A DNA stretch of 64,000 nt from Zea mays. Its lineage: Eukaryota > Streptophyta > Magnoliopsida > Poales > Poaceae. Positions within the stretch are counted from its first letter, which is position 1, and each line of letters begins with the position of its first letter. The translations under genes and the position numbers were made by a program. The stretch lies in contig NC_050096.1 in assembly GCF_902167145.1 (NCBI RefSeq), positions 272,140,622-272,204,621 of the forward strand. The letters run 5' to 3'. The notes beneath the pieces are model-generated. The model saw only the letters and a program-made list of their open reading frames with translations. It did not search any database and was not told the origin of the DNA. Shown one piece after another: positions 1 through 9,931 of the stretch.

Positions 1-2051
1 AAACTGTCAGCACTCGTCCGAGGCGCCCTAGCCGAGCTAGTCATCCCGAGCCTTCTGCTGATGAGCAAAAGAAAAAGAGAAGACGCCTCCGGCGAGTATC
101 CAGTTTTGATGAGGACGCCGGCATTTTAGCTCCTGCTGCTGAAGAAGTGCCTGTAATCGGTCTTACTGATACTGATCCCAATGGGTGTGCCCAAACTGTT
201 GGTGATCCCAGTGGGAGTGCTGCTTGTGTTGCCGCTGTAGAGGATGAAGAGGAAGAAGATGAAATTCCTTTAACTCGGAAAAACAGTCAGCAATTCATTG
301 CTAGCGGTGAAAGTAGTGGAGTTCCTTCTCCTGCTTTGTCTGCCCTTATTGGCTTGCAAGAGCTGTCCATGGCCGACTTTGATAAAACTCTAGAGGATAT
401 GGTCCCATAAGACTTGCTATCGGAGCCTGCAGATGCTGATGCGACAGAAACTTGTGCAGCCGTGCCAGATGCTGGGTTGAGGTCATCCCGTGCCTCGTCG
501 ACCTTAGAGCATGATCTCGAGGGTCGGGATGCTGACCTGGATCGTTCTGATCCCATGGAAGTAGTTGAAGGCCCGTCAACCTTAGAGGTGGTCGCGGCAG
601 AGAGCCTGGGTCCCAAGAATGGCGCTGATATATGCCCAGCCCCCGAGGATGTCGTCGGGAGTGACTTAGCTCGGGCGAAGAGTGTAAGCCACTGCCCAGC
701 CCTCGAGGGTGTTGCCGGGGATGATCCGGCTCAGGTGGGCAGTGCCGACTGTGACCCAGCCCCCGAGGGTGCCCGAGCAGGGTCTCCTTCCTGCACTTCT
801 ATGGACGTTCACGCGGGTTCACCTCCACACTCTGGCGGCATGGTGGTGGCTCAAACTTCAGATCAGGGGGTCGCTTTAGAGGGCAGCATCCCCACTGGTC
901 TGGCGTTAAGCTCTGCTGAATGTACTGAGCTCGTTCCTGCTGGTCTGCTGCAAGCTGCTTCGGGTGGTGGTCTGGCACCTGATTATCAGCTGATTTCTCC
1001 TGACTTGGGGATCCCTTCGTTCTTCTCCAACCTCCAGGTGCTGTGCTGTGCTTTAGTTTGATCTTTATGTTGCATGAATTGCTGTCATTATGTTCATCCG
1101 CTCTTCTTATCAGGCTTTGGTGAATGGATTGGCCAGTCAACTGAAATCACAGGGTGCTTCCATCCCAGAAGTGGCTTCATCTCTTGAGCGTTGGAATCCA
1201 GCGTTGCTTCATCGTCGTGTATCCGAGTTGGAGGCAACTAATGCTGGTTAGTGCCCTTTCTTCTTCTTCCTTACCCTTGCTCGTGGATTGTTTTACCTTC
1301 TGACCTCACTTCATTTGATTATCTCTTGATAGGAATGACTCGGCAGATTGCAGTTCTTGAGGAGAAACACTCCCGAGATCAAGCTGAAATGGTTCAAAGG
1401 TGTGCTGACTTCGAGGATAAGTATCTTCAGAGCCAGACTGAACTGAATCAGGTTTCCGCTGCTTTGGATGATGCCAACGCTCTGAGTTCTTCTCTTCATG
1501 CTCGGCTTGACTCCGAAAAGGTAACTTACGAAACCATGCTTCGCCTTATTACATGCTTGGATTTTGAATGAGTCGATCTTTGCTTGTAGGAAGAAAAACG
1601 TATCCTTGCTGCTTCTCGTGACAATCTGGACAGACTGTATCGTGACTCTAGCAACTCGCTGACCATCTTGGAGAGGAGCCACCGCTTTACAATGGAGGAA
1701 CTGGACAATCAGCGTTGTAGGCTGCAAGAATCTGTGGACGAAGTGACCCGCCTTAAGCAATTGATATCAGCGAAGGATGCCACCATCAAGGAACTCCGAG
1801 CTTCCAAGAAAACCATTGCCCAGGAGTTGGAAACTGCTCAGCTGGCCGCTAAAACCGCCGAAGAGACTGCTGCTACTCTCAAAGCCCAACGCGATAAAGC
1901 TATGGACAAGGCTATTCGAGCGGGACGAATCTTGATGAGGAGACCCGGAGTGGTAGTTCCTGAAGATATAAAGGCCGACGTGTATGCCGCCCCCGATTCT
2001 TCGAATCACCCTTCTTCATCGGTCGTTCCTGAGAAAGATATTGGAAAATAG
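1..2051 (+). pseudogene. Antisense spliced ORF of the Tat element (coiled-coil C-terminal half)
   Basis: The frame is open from base 3 and continues off the left edge, so the N-terminal domain is missing here. Exons are about 1-1037, 1114-1246, 1333-1520 and 1590-2051. The introns 1038-1113, 1247-1332 and 1521-1589 all have GT...AG ends and splice in frame. The spliced product begins with an acidic, low-complexity Ala/Pro/Ser region. Exons 3 and 4 then encode a long heptad-rich coiled coil of about 200 residues (MTRQIAVLEEKHSRD start), ending VVPEKDIGK. An in-frame TAA at 408-410 interrupts the first exon, so I call it a pseudogene, although a small unrecognised intron there is possible. It converges on the integrase gene of the same element. 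Its homologue at 39859-42969 carries the PF04195-type 'putative gypsy-type transposase' domain upstream of a similar coiled coil. Function is unknown. Confidence 0.7.
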
Positions 2052-2309
2052 AGAAACACTTTGCGTGCCATGAGCACGCGGTTAGTATGAGCAAGTATTC
2101 ATTTAGAGGACATCAGCTTATCATTCGAATGTTATGATTTCTTTCTTATCGTATCAGAATTTATTAGTTCGCAAGTTTGTGGTAATGCTGCACGATAATT
2201 ATGAAGTTTGTTTGTGGGATATGGAAGTCATCCCCTGAATTGCATAAGCGCGAGTATGCTATTCCGGCTTAAACCATCAGATGACTTTAGCCAATAACTC
2301 CTGTTAGTA

Positions 2310-2965
2310 GGGCATAGTGGCCGCCCTGGGTTTGAGTAGGCGTGAGCATGTTGCACCGCCTTAAGTCGTTGCCGGCTTAGGTCGATTGCTCCGTTTGTAG
2401 GGCATAGTGGTCACCCTGAGTTAAGTAAGCGTGAGCATGTTGCACCGCCTTAAGTCGTTGCCGACTTAAGTCGATTGCTCCGTTTGTAGGGCATAGTGGT
2501 CACCCTGAGTTAAGTAAGCGTGAGCATGTTGCACCGCCTTAAGTCGTTGCCGACTTAAGTCGATTGCTCCGTTTGTAGGGCATAGTGGTCACCCTGAGTT
2601 AAGTAAGCGTGAGCATGTTGCACCGCCTTAAGTCGTTGCCGACTTAAGTCGATTGCTCCGTTTGTAGGGCATAGTGGTCACCCTGAGTTAAGTAAGCGTG
2701 AGCATGTTGCACCGCCTTAAGTCGTTGCCGACTTAAGTCGATTGCTCCGTTTGTAGGGCATAGTGGTCACCCTGAGTTAAGTAAGCGTGAGCATGTTGCA
2801 CCGCCTTAAGTCGTTGCCGACTTAAGTCGATTGCTCCGTTTGTAGGGCATAGTGGTCACCCTGAGTTAAGTAAGCGTGAGCATGTTGCACCGCCTTAAGT
2901 CGTTGCCGACTTAAGTCGATTGCTCCGTTTGTAGGGCATAATGGTCACCCCGAGTTAAGTAAGGA
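2310..2965. repeat. 89-bp tandem array in the convergent spacer of the Tat element
   Basis: About 7.4 head-to-tail copies of an 89-bp unit that starts GGGCATAGTGGTCACCCTGA and contains TTAAGTCGTTGCCGACTTAA, itself an imperfect palindrome. Unit starts are near 2310, 2400, 2489, 2578, 2667, 2756, 2845 and 2934. Copies 3 to 7 appear identical, while the first and last are divergent, which fits recent unequal expansion. The array lies between the stop of the antisense ORF (2051) and the end of pol (3073). Bases 2052-2309 hold no ORF or other recognisable feature. Confidence 0.95.
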
Positions 2966-3072
2966 TGCAAGTCGATCATAAATGAACCGAGTATCTTTGA
3001 AATCTTATCTTTATTGATGACATATTTCCACTTTACAGAGTACATGGCCGCCCCGGCTGTTTTGAAATACAG

Positions 3073-4170
3073 CTAGGGGTAAAACTTTCTGAGGTGCTAT
3101 ATGTTCCAAGAGTTCCCAACTTCTGTGCCATCCATCCGGGTGAGGCGATACGATCCGGGCCGAGTAATCTCTGCTACTATGAAAGGCCCTTCCCATAAGG
3201 GTGATAACTTGTGCCGTCCCTCCCCCGTTAGAATTCGGCGGAGGACGAGGTCTCCTATCGAAAAGAAGCGTTGTCGTACAGCCTTGTCATGATAACGCCT
3301 TAGAGTTTGCTGGTACCGTGCTGATTGGATCACTGCATTCAGTCGTTCTTCCTCAAGTATATCAATATCCTCCAGCCTGGTGGCCTCGGCTTCTGCTATG
3401 CTTTCGAAGATCAATCTTGGCGCCCCAAACTTGAGATCAGCAGGTAGCACTGCCTCCGACCCATAGACCATGAAAAAAGGAGTATTTCCATGTAGGGCTC
3501 GGCTAGGTTGGGTTCTCAGGCTCCAAACAACATAAGGCAGCTCTCTTATCCATTTTCCAGCGAATTTTTCATTCTTATCGAAGACCCTTTTCCTGAGTGC
3601 CTCTAATATCATTCCATTGGCCCGCTCAACCTGCCCGTTGGCTCTTGGATGTGCTACGGATGCATACTTGATCTGAATGCTCTTTTGCTCGCAGAAGTCA
3701 AAGAATTCTGAACTGGTGAAGTTGGATCCCAAGTCAGTGATGATACTATTTGGTATCCCGAATCTAAATATTATGCTTTGTATGAATTCCACGGCTTTAG
3801 CAGAGGTTAAAGAAGCAATAGGCTGAAACTCTATCCATTTAGTGAATTTGTCAATTGCCACCAACACATGGGTATATCCTCCTTGAGCTTTCTTGAAAGG
3901 TCCAATCATATCCAGTCCCCAGCATGCGAAAGGCCAAGTTACTGGTATGGTCTGCAGCTGCTGCGCTGGCATGTGCTGTTGCTTTGACAGGTATTGGCAA
4001 GCTTCGCATCTCTGAACTAACTCGGCTGCATCGTTCTTCGCCGTCGGCCAATAGAATTCTGACCTGAAAACTTTCCCGACTAGTGTTCTGGATGCTGCGT
4101 GTACTCCACACTGCCCTGCATGGACTTCCTCCAGAAGTTGCTTCCCGGTGGACGGGAGAATGCATTTCAT
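3073..4170 (-). pseudogene. Integrase of the Tat element
   Basis: This is the zinc-binding and DDE core integrase that inserts the cDNA into host DNA. The N-terminal part shows an HHCC-type region ending RCEACQYL. The catalytic core has the first Asp in GLDMIGPF, the second in TDLGSNFTS (family usually TDNGSNF, so the Asn is replaced by Leu) and the Glu in GQVERANG. The C-terminal GPF/Y-type segment reads LSPLWEGPFIVAE. The reading frame stops at TAG 3097-3099 after NSWNI. The next codons in the same frame read HLRKFYP and then TAG at 3073-3075, which is the usual family C-terminus, so the first stop is premature by eight codons. The upstream end is disrupted by the templated insertion at 4231-4299. 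Confidence 0.85.
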
Positions 4171-4248
4171 GAGGACGCCTGACGCGCCCCTCCTGTATAA
4201 TACCTCCCCAATGAGGGTATAGTGAGCCGATTGTCATCTGGTTCTTCC

Positions 4249-5181
4249 TCATTTCATGAGGACGCCTGCCGAGTTCTTGTCATCTGGTTCTTCCTCATTC
4301 TTTATATACTTAATAATTGGCTTCCTCCAGTCATCAGAGTCTGACCCAGGTTGATCCATGACGTTGCACTCTTCTGCTTGATTCATCGAGATACTCGGCT
4401 GCAGGATTTCTTGCACGAAGACTCCGGGTGGGACCTGAGTTCGACCGGATCCAAGTTTGGATAGTATATCGGCTGCCGTGTTCCGATCTCTTTCTATATG
4501 GTGAAATTCCAGACCCTCGAATTTATCTTCCAGCTTTCGGACGGCAGTGCAATATTTTCCCATTGAATCACTTGAACAATCCCATTCTTTGTTTATCTGG
4601 CTGATGACTACCAGAGAATCTCCATATACCATTAATCTCTTGACGCCCAGTGATATGGCGATGTTTAATCCGTGTATCAAGGCTTCATACTCGGCTGCAT
4701 TGTTTGAGGCTGGGAATAGCAACTGGAGAGCATACTTGAGGTGTTCGCCTCCCGGTGCAGTGAAAAGAATCCCTGCTCCTGCTCCCTGCAGCTTCAGCGA
4801 GCCATCAAAATACATTCGCCATACTTCTGTTGTCTCTGGATTGTCTGGAACTTGCTGTTCTGTCCACTCTGATACGAAATCAACCAGTGCCTGAGTTTTG
4901 ATCGCAGTGCGAGGTCGGAACTCGATATCGTGGGATCCCAACTCGCAAGCCCACTTGGCTATTCGGCCAATGGCTTCCTTGTTGTGAAGAATATCTCCTA
5001 TTGGAAAACCAGTAACTACTATGACTTTGTGGTCGTCAAAGTAGTGACGCAGCTTGCGGGCAGTTAGAAGTACTGCATATAATAGCTTCTGAACCTGAGG
5101 ATATTTTTTCTTTGAGGGACCTAGAACTTCACTGATGAAGTAAACAGGATGTTGTACCGGGTAGGCATGCCCTTCTTCCAC
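4249..5181 (-). pseudogene. Dual RNase H region of the Tat element (gypsy RNase H plus archaeal-type RNase H)
   Basis: The first ~110 residues are the ancestral gypsy RNase H/tether (VYFISEVLG, then YAVLLTARKLRHYF), which lacks clear catalytic residues. From about residue 125 a second RNase H begins: YFDGSLKLQGAGAG supplies the first Asp, NNAAEYEAL the Glu, VYGDSLVV the second Asp and RDRNTAADILSKL the final acidic residue. This is the archaeal-type RNase H acquired by the Tat lineage. It degrades the RNA strand during reverse transcription. The piece is in the same frame as RT upstream, from which only a TGA at 5182-5184 separates it. Its 3' end runs into a chimeric duplication (4231-4299) that creates the stop at 4249-4251 and removes about 20 codons of the RNase H/integrase linker. 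Confidence 0.85.
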
Positions 5182-6276
5182 TCACTCGACTACCAACGCA
5201 GTGCTTACCACGTGAGTCGTGCAAGAGATATACAACAGCAAATCTTCAGCCGGTTGAGTTGGCGTAGCTCGCCGGGGCGGCTTTAGTACTGGTGGTGTTG
5301 TCAGGAATTTCTTAAGTGCATCTAGAGCTTCTTGTGCTTCTGAAGTCCATTGAAACTTATCCACCTTCTTAAGCAGCTTGTAAAATGGCAAGCCTTTCTC
5401 CCCCAGTCTGGATATAAATCTGCTTAGAGCTGCCATACATCCTGTGAGTCGCTGAACTTTCTTTTGTGACCGAGGAGCTTCCATCTTCATGATAGCTTCA
5501 ATCTTATCTGGATTAGCCTCAATTCCCTGGTGGCTGACGATAAATCCGAGCAACTTTCCTGCTGGTACCCCGAAAACACATTTTTCAGGATTGAGCTTCC
5601 ATCTATATCTTCTCAGGCTGTTGAAAACCAGCTGTAAATCTTCGATGAAGTTTTCCGAATTCTCTGTTTTGATCACCACGTCATCGACGTAAGCCTCCAC
5701 TCGCTTGCCCCAGTGATCGGCTAGGCATGTTTGAATGGCTCTCTGATAAGTCGCTCCAGCGTTTTTGAGGCCGAACGACATGGAGGTATAACAGAAAGCA
5801 CCAAACGGGGTGATGAACGCCGTTTTTTCCTCGTCTTCTTTTGCCAAACTGATCTGATGATACCCGGAATAGCAATCTAAGAAAGACAGCACAGAACATC
5901 CAGCGGTGGAATCCACTACTTGATCTATCCTCGGGAGCCCGAAGGGATCCTTCGGACAGTGTTTGTTGAGATCGGTGTAGTCGACGCACATGCGCCAATC
6001 CACTTTATTCTTTTTGAGTACAAGAACAGGGTTGGCTAACCACTCGGGATGTAATACTTCTCTAATAAATCCAGCCGCGACCAATCGAGCTAACTCGGCA
6101 CGAATGGCCTCTCTCTTGTCGGGCGTGAAACGACGCAACTTTTGTCGAATCGGCCTCGCCTGGGGGTAGACTTTCAGTTTGTGCTCGGCCAGTTCTCTTG
6201 GGACTCCCGGCATATCCGCAGGTTGCCACGCGAATACGTCCCGGTTATCTTGCAGAAACTGGACGAGCGCGCTTTC
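5182..6276 (-). pseudogene. Reverse transcriptase of the Tat element
   Basis: Gypsy-type RNA-directed DNA polymerase. In order it has WRMCVDYTDLNKHCPKDPF, SGYHQISLAKEDEEKTAF, TSMSFGLKNAGATYQR and the catalytic YVDDVVIKT motif, then the thumb region GFIVSHQGIEANPDKIEAI. The open frame resumes after TAG 6277-6279. The segment ESALVQFLQDNRDVFAWQ directly after it belongs to the conserved protease-RT linker, which shows that the stop interrupts one polyprotein. The frame ends at TGA 5182-5184 in the context VVE-stop-VEEGHAY. The usual family residue at that point is Arg, so a CGA to TGA transition fits. Catalytic residues are intact but the polyprotein is not. Confidence 0.87.
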
Positions 6277-7446
6277 CTATTTGTTGTTCAAGCTGGAGCT
6301 GATGACAGCCGTCTTGCGCTCGTCAGCGAACCCCAGGTTGATTCTTTTGGTTTCTTCAGTCGGCCGCATAGAGGTCACGGCCTGAGTTTCATTCGCCGGT
6401 ACCGTGAGGTCTTCCTCAGGCTTAGAGTTCGCCGATGTAGCAGGAACCGCCGACGGCTTGGTGGTGAGGGCTGCCTGAATGGCCACTCGGAAACACTCTG
6501 CGGCACCTTGGAAGTCGGCACGCACAGTTATGATTCCTCGTGGTCCCGGCATCTTCAGTATCATGTATGTATAGTGCGGAATGGCCATGAATTTGGCTAA
6601 TCCCGACCTCCCGATGATGGCGTTGTACCCGCAGTCGAAGTTCGCCACCTCGAACCTTAGGAACTCGGTTCTGTAGTTCTCCGGAGTTCCGAAGGTGACC
6701 GGCATGTAGATGTGGCCCAGCGGGTATTCCCCTTCCGTCGGCACGATGCCAAAGAAAGGAGTGTCCGACTCGTGGAGCTCTTTGAGGTGAACTCCCAAGC
6801 CTTGGAGTGTACGGGGGAAGGTGACGTTGATGCTGCTCCCCCCGTCCACTAGCACCTTCTTTACCCGGCTCTCTCGGATCACCGGATCGACGAGGAGCGG
6901 GTATTTGCCTGGATGGTCGAAGTTAAGCCACTGATCCTCCCGAGTGAAAGTGATCGGGTGCTCCGACCACCGGTACGGGGCGGGAGGACCGGTGGTCGCC
7001 ACCAGTATCTGGCGGTCGTTGAGCTTTTGTTGTCTTTTGTTCTCCTGCGACCCATGTCCGCCGAAGATGACGTTGACCTCCCTGTCAACGCGCGGGAAAG
7101 CTCCTCCTCCCCCCTCCTCCTGCCGATGGGGCTGTCGTGGTTCATCTGGTCCTCCCCTCGGCGGAGGAGGCGGTAGAGGTTGGAAGGGTCGGCCGTGCCC
7201 GACGGAGTGCTTGAAGTCCTGGCAGTTACGGAGAGTATGGCGCATGTCCTTGTGGTACGGGCATTGGGCGTCGAGGATGTCGTCCAGCGTGCGTTCGCCT
7301 CCACGAGGTCCTCCTCGGGCGCGAGAAGCGGGTGGTCCGGCGGCGTGCACTTCTTCACGAGGCCTCTTCTCCCAACGTTTGTCGGGTGGCTGGTTCGCGT
7401 CGCGTCGTGGTGCCGTCGGTGCAGGCTTTGCTCCTCCAATGAGATC
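6277..7446 (-). pseudogene. Zinc-knuckle and aspartic protease region of the Tat element
   Basis: This continues the gag frame after TAG 7447-7449. A variant knuckle, CPYHKDMRHTLRNC, lies at about residue 60. The retropepsin-like protease core reads VLVDGGSSINVTF at about residue 195, where DGGS replaces the more common D(S/T)G, as is normal in this lineage. The protease cleaves the polyprotein into its mature parts. Proline- and glycine-rich linkers surround the knuckle. The segment ends at TAG 6277-6279 inside the conserved sequence SSSLNNK-stop-ESALVQF, consistent with a CAG codon changed to TAG. Confidence 0.82.
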
Positions 7447-9102
7447 CTAGGCCCGCTCGTCGGCGGTGATGTAGAGGTCGGCTTCCCGGAACAGCTCCTC
7501 GGAGGTAGTCGGCCCCTTTTGTAGTATGGCTCGGACGAAAGCCGAGTCATTGGATCCTCTGTAGAAGTCCTCGATCACGGCCGCCTCCGTGACCTCGGGG
7601 ATGCGGTTTCTCATGGTCTGGAACCTTTTAAGGTATGACCGGAGAGTCTCATCCCCCCGGCGCTTGATGGATTTGAGGTCCCATGGTTGCGCCGGCTTGT
7701 CGGAGAGGGACTGGAAGTTGGCGATGAAACGTCGACTGAAGTCTCCCCAGTCGTCGATGCAGTGTCGGGGTAGATGTCGTAGCCACTGCAGCGCGTCTTG
7801 CCCGAGGACGATGGGTAGATACGCGGTCATGACGTCTTCGGATGCTCCGGCAGCCCGAGCGGCGGTGGTGTAGACGGCTAACCAACCCCCTGGATCCTGC
7901 TTAGGTTCATATTTGTCGAAATTGGATACCTTGAAGTTGGGAGGCCATTGAATGGCCCTAAGGCGCGGAGTTAGAGCGGATACTCCGCATGTGTCCTCTT
8001 GTCGTCGGGGATGACGTCTGTCCCGGGGAGGGGAGTGGTGGTGGCGGTTCCTCGACCGTCCCCGGGTGGTACCGCCAGTTGAAGCTGTTGCCGACTCGGT
8101 CCTGGTGGCCTGGCTTTGAGTCGGGAAGCCATGATCTCGGTCATACTCCTCCCGACGGCGAATTTCGTTCTCATGCCGCCGTTCGCGCGAAGCATTGATG
8201 GAGCTTCGCGCGTCTCGGCGACTGTTGATGGTGTGTCGCAAATCGTTCGGCGGGTGAGCGAGCGGTAGAAGATGGTTGGCTGCCTGAGTAAACAGGCGTC
8301 GGTATCCCTCGGCGTCGGGAGTCCGAGGAAGTCCGTCAGCTATCCAAGCTAGAACGCCTCCGACTTCGCTCGGCGTGTTCATAGCTCGAGCGAAGTCGGG
8401 GTTCAAGTTGCGCCCGAAGAGCGGATTCTCGCGTCGTTGCCTCGCATCTTGCTCGGCTTGCTCCTGAGTCCGACGGCGATCACGTCGTCGAGAGTTCCTT
8501 CGTTCCCTGAAGACGCGTTCTTCCGGAGTTTCTCCTACCTCCGAGACCTCGTCTCGCGAGACAGGCTGCTCCGGATCCCACTCTCCGGCCGCGTGATGTC
8601 GTCGAACGTTCCTGCGTCGGTTCCTTCGTCGGCGGGATTCTCGCTGAGGCGGTTCTTCTCCAGGCGCGGTCGGTTCATCGTCGGAGACGGCGAGCGACTC
8701 TGCTCTCCCGATGAAGAGGACGTCGGGGTAGAACGGTATTGCTGCCGCGGCGACTTTCTTTCCGTTCTCCTTTGAGGTCGGAGGAACGGGAAGAACGATT
8801 TGCCTCTCCCTGGTCTCCTTCTTTCTCACGACCCGTGTCCATTCTCTCGTCGGGGAAGTAGACAGCGGACTCTTCCGGGTCAGCGAGCTTCTAGCTCCAG
8901 CCTCCCCGGAGACGATCTTTTTCCGAAGAGCCGGAAGTAGCGTCTTTCCAGCATTTTCGGAGTTTGTTGGAGGAGACTTCTGTTCCGGCAGATCTGCGAG
9001 GTGGTGTAGAATTCCTTCTTCATCTGCTACGGACGAGATTGTCCCGAAGCAGAATACAGATCCGGGACGCACGGCGATTTTGCTGTGGAAGGTGACGGCC
9101 AT
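7447..9102 (-). pseudogene. Gag of the Tat element
   Basis: Capsid precursor. I place the start at ATG 9100-9102 (MAVTFHSKIAV). The frame is open further upstream into the LTR, but that part reads through the primer-binding region. The first half is basic and Arg/Glu rich and probably disordered. The Retrotrans_gag domain is near the C-terminus (about residues 385-545), recognisable by WPPNFKVSNFDKYEPKQDP, GWLAVYTTAARAAGA and DDWGDFSRRFIANFQ. The frame stops at TAG 7447-7449 in the context ITADERA-stop-DLIGG, where the reading frame simply continues, so one nonsense change (probably CAG to TAG) cuts gag from pro-pol. Confidence 0.85.
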
Positions 9103-9130
9103 TGAGCTAGTTTGGATCGTCGACACACCC

Positions 9131-9146
9131 CCTACCTGGCGCGCCA
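9131..9146 (-). other. Primer-binding region of the Tat element
   Basis: On the minus strand, two bases after the LTR end (CACCGACA), the sequence is TGGCGCGCCAGGTAGG. This is the normal location of the tRNA primer-binding site, and a TGGCGC start is frequent in plant gypsy elements. I cannot assign the tRNA by eye. The GGCGCGCC core is self-complementary. Confidence 0.6.
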
Positions 9147-9432
9147 GCTGTCGGTGTTTTGGGTCCGACCGCACACCCGGGGTTGCCCCTCAAGGTGTTT
9201 TCTAGGAGTAGGACGGTGTCAACGACTGTAGCAAAATGGTTCGTGCCGATCGCACGAGAGACAGTGGACAAGATTTACAGGTTCGGGCCGCTTAGAAATG
9301 CGTAACACCCTACGTCCTGATGAGAATTCGGATGTGATTACAAGAGGACTCTCTGGGTTGAAGGCACAGAGAATTTACGTGGGTGGCTAAGTGGGATAGG
9401 GTCGATCGTTCTGAAGGGGTGCCCCCTAGGCC

Positions 9433-9440
9433 TTATATAC
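9433..9440 (-). promoter_or_regulatory. Sense TATA box of the Tat LTR
   Basis: Minus-strand GTATATAA followed by GGCC, about 285 bp upstream of the LTR end and 330 bp upstream of the gag start. It is suitably placed to start genomic RNA transcription toward gag. Confidence 0.5.
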
Positions 9441-9923
9441 TCGACCGTGGGGCAGTACACGTGGGTAAGATAGCAACAAGTAGCTAAAAGATAGTGAACC
9501 TCTTGAGATTATCCCTACGTAACCCTCGCCGACTTATCCTCGCATGGCTTCGTTGCATGGAGACTCCAGCGCGGGAAAGTCGGATCTCTGTTGCAGCCAT
9601 TCGCTCGACGCTGTGGGCCGTCCGGGTTTGCACCAATCCAGCCTCATGCCGTTCTGCTTTGCCGGTCGTTTCTCCCCAGGCCCACGAAAGAATGACCTTA
9701 CGATTTATTGGGCCCTTGGGCCTTTCGTGAGGTCCTTTACTCTTTTAGTGGACCCGGGGGATATCTATCTCCCACAGACGGTCCGGCCCTTGGGCTTGGA
9801 CGGTCCGCGTGTCCCGAGATTAGATTAACTCAGATATTTATCCTTATCTCGTGCGTGGTTATCCATCTAATCACGTGGGAGTTTGTTGGCTATCTCTTAG
9901 GAAAAGGTCCAGACCTCCTCCCC

Positions 9924-9931
9924 TATAAATA
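9924..9931 (+). promoter_or_regulatory. Possible antisense TATA box in the Tat LTR
   Basis: Plus-strand TATAAATA followed by TAAAGGGG, facing away from the sense TATA box. In the 3' LTR copy (off window, left) the same site would fire inward toward the antisense ORF; in this copy it points into flanking DNA. The role is inferred from position only. Confidence 0.4.

Noticed and set aside
2310..2965. CRISPR-like array
   Set aside because: The units are contiguous 89-bp tandem repeats without unique spacers, in a plant retrotransposon, with no cas genes.
6142..6600. Plus-strand open frame opposite the RT/protease region
   Set aside because: Mirror frame of GC-rich gag-pol coding sequence with no recognisable domain. 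The same applies to other frames opposite real genes.
9103..9174. Gag start at 9174
   Set aside because: The frame is open there but runs through the LTR end and the primer-binding region. The ATG at 9102 is the first credible start.
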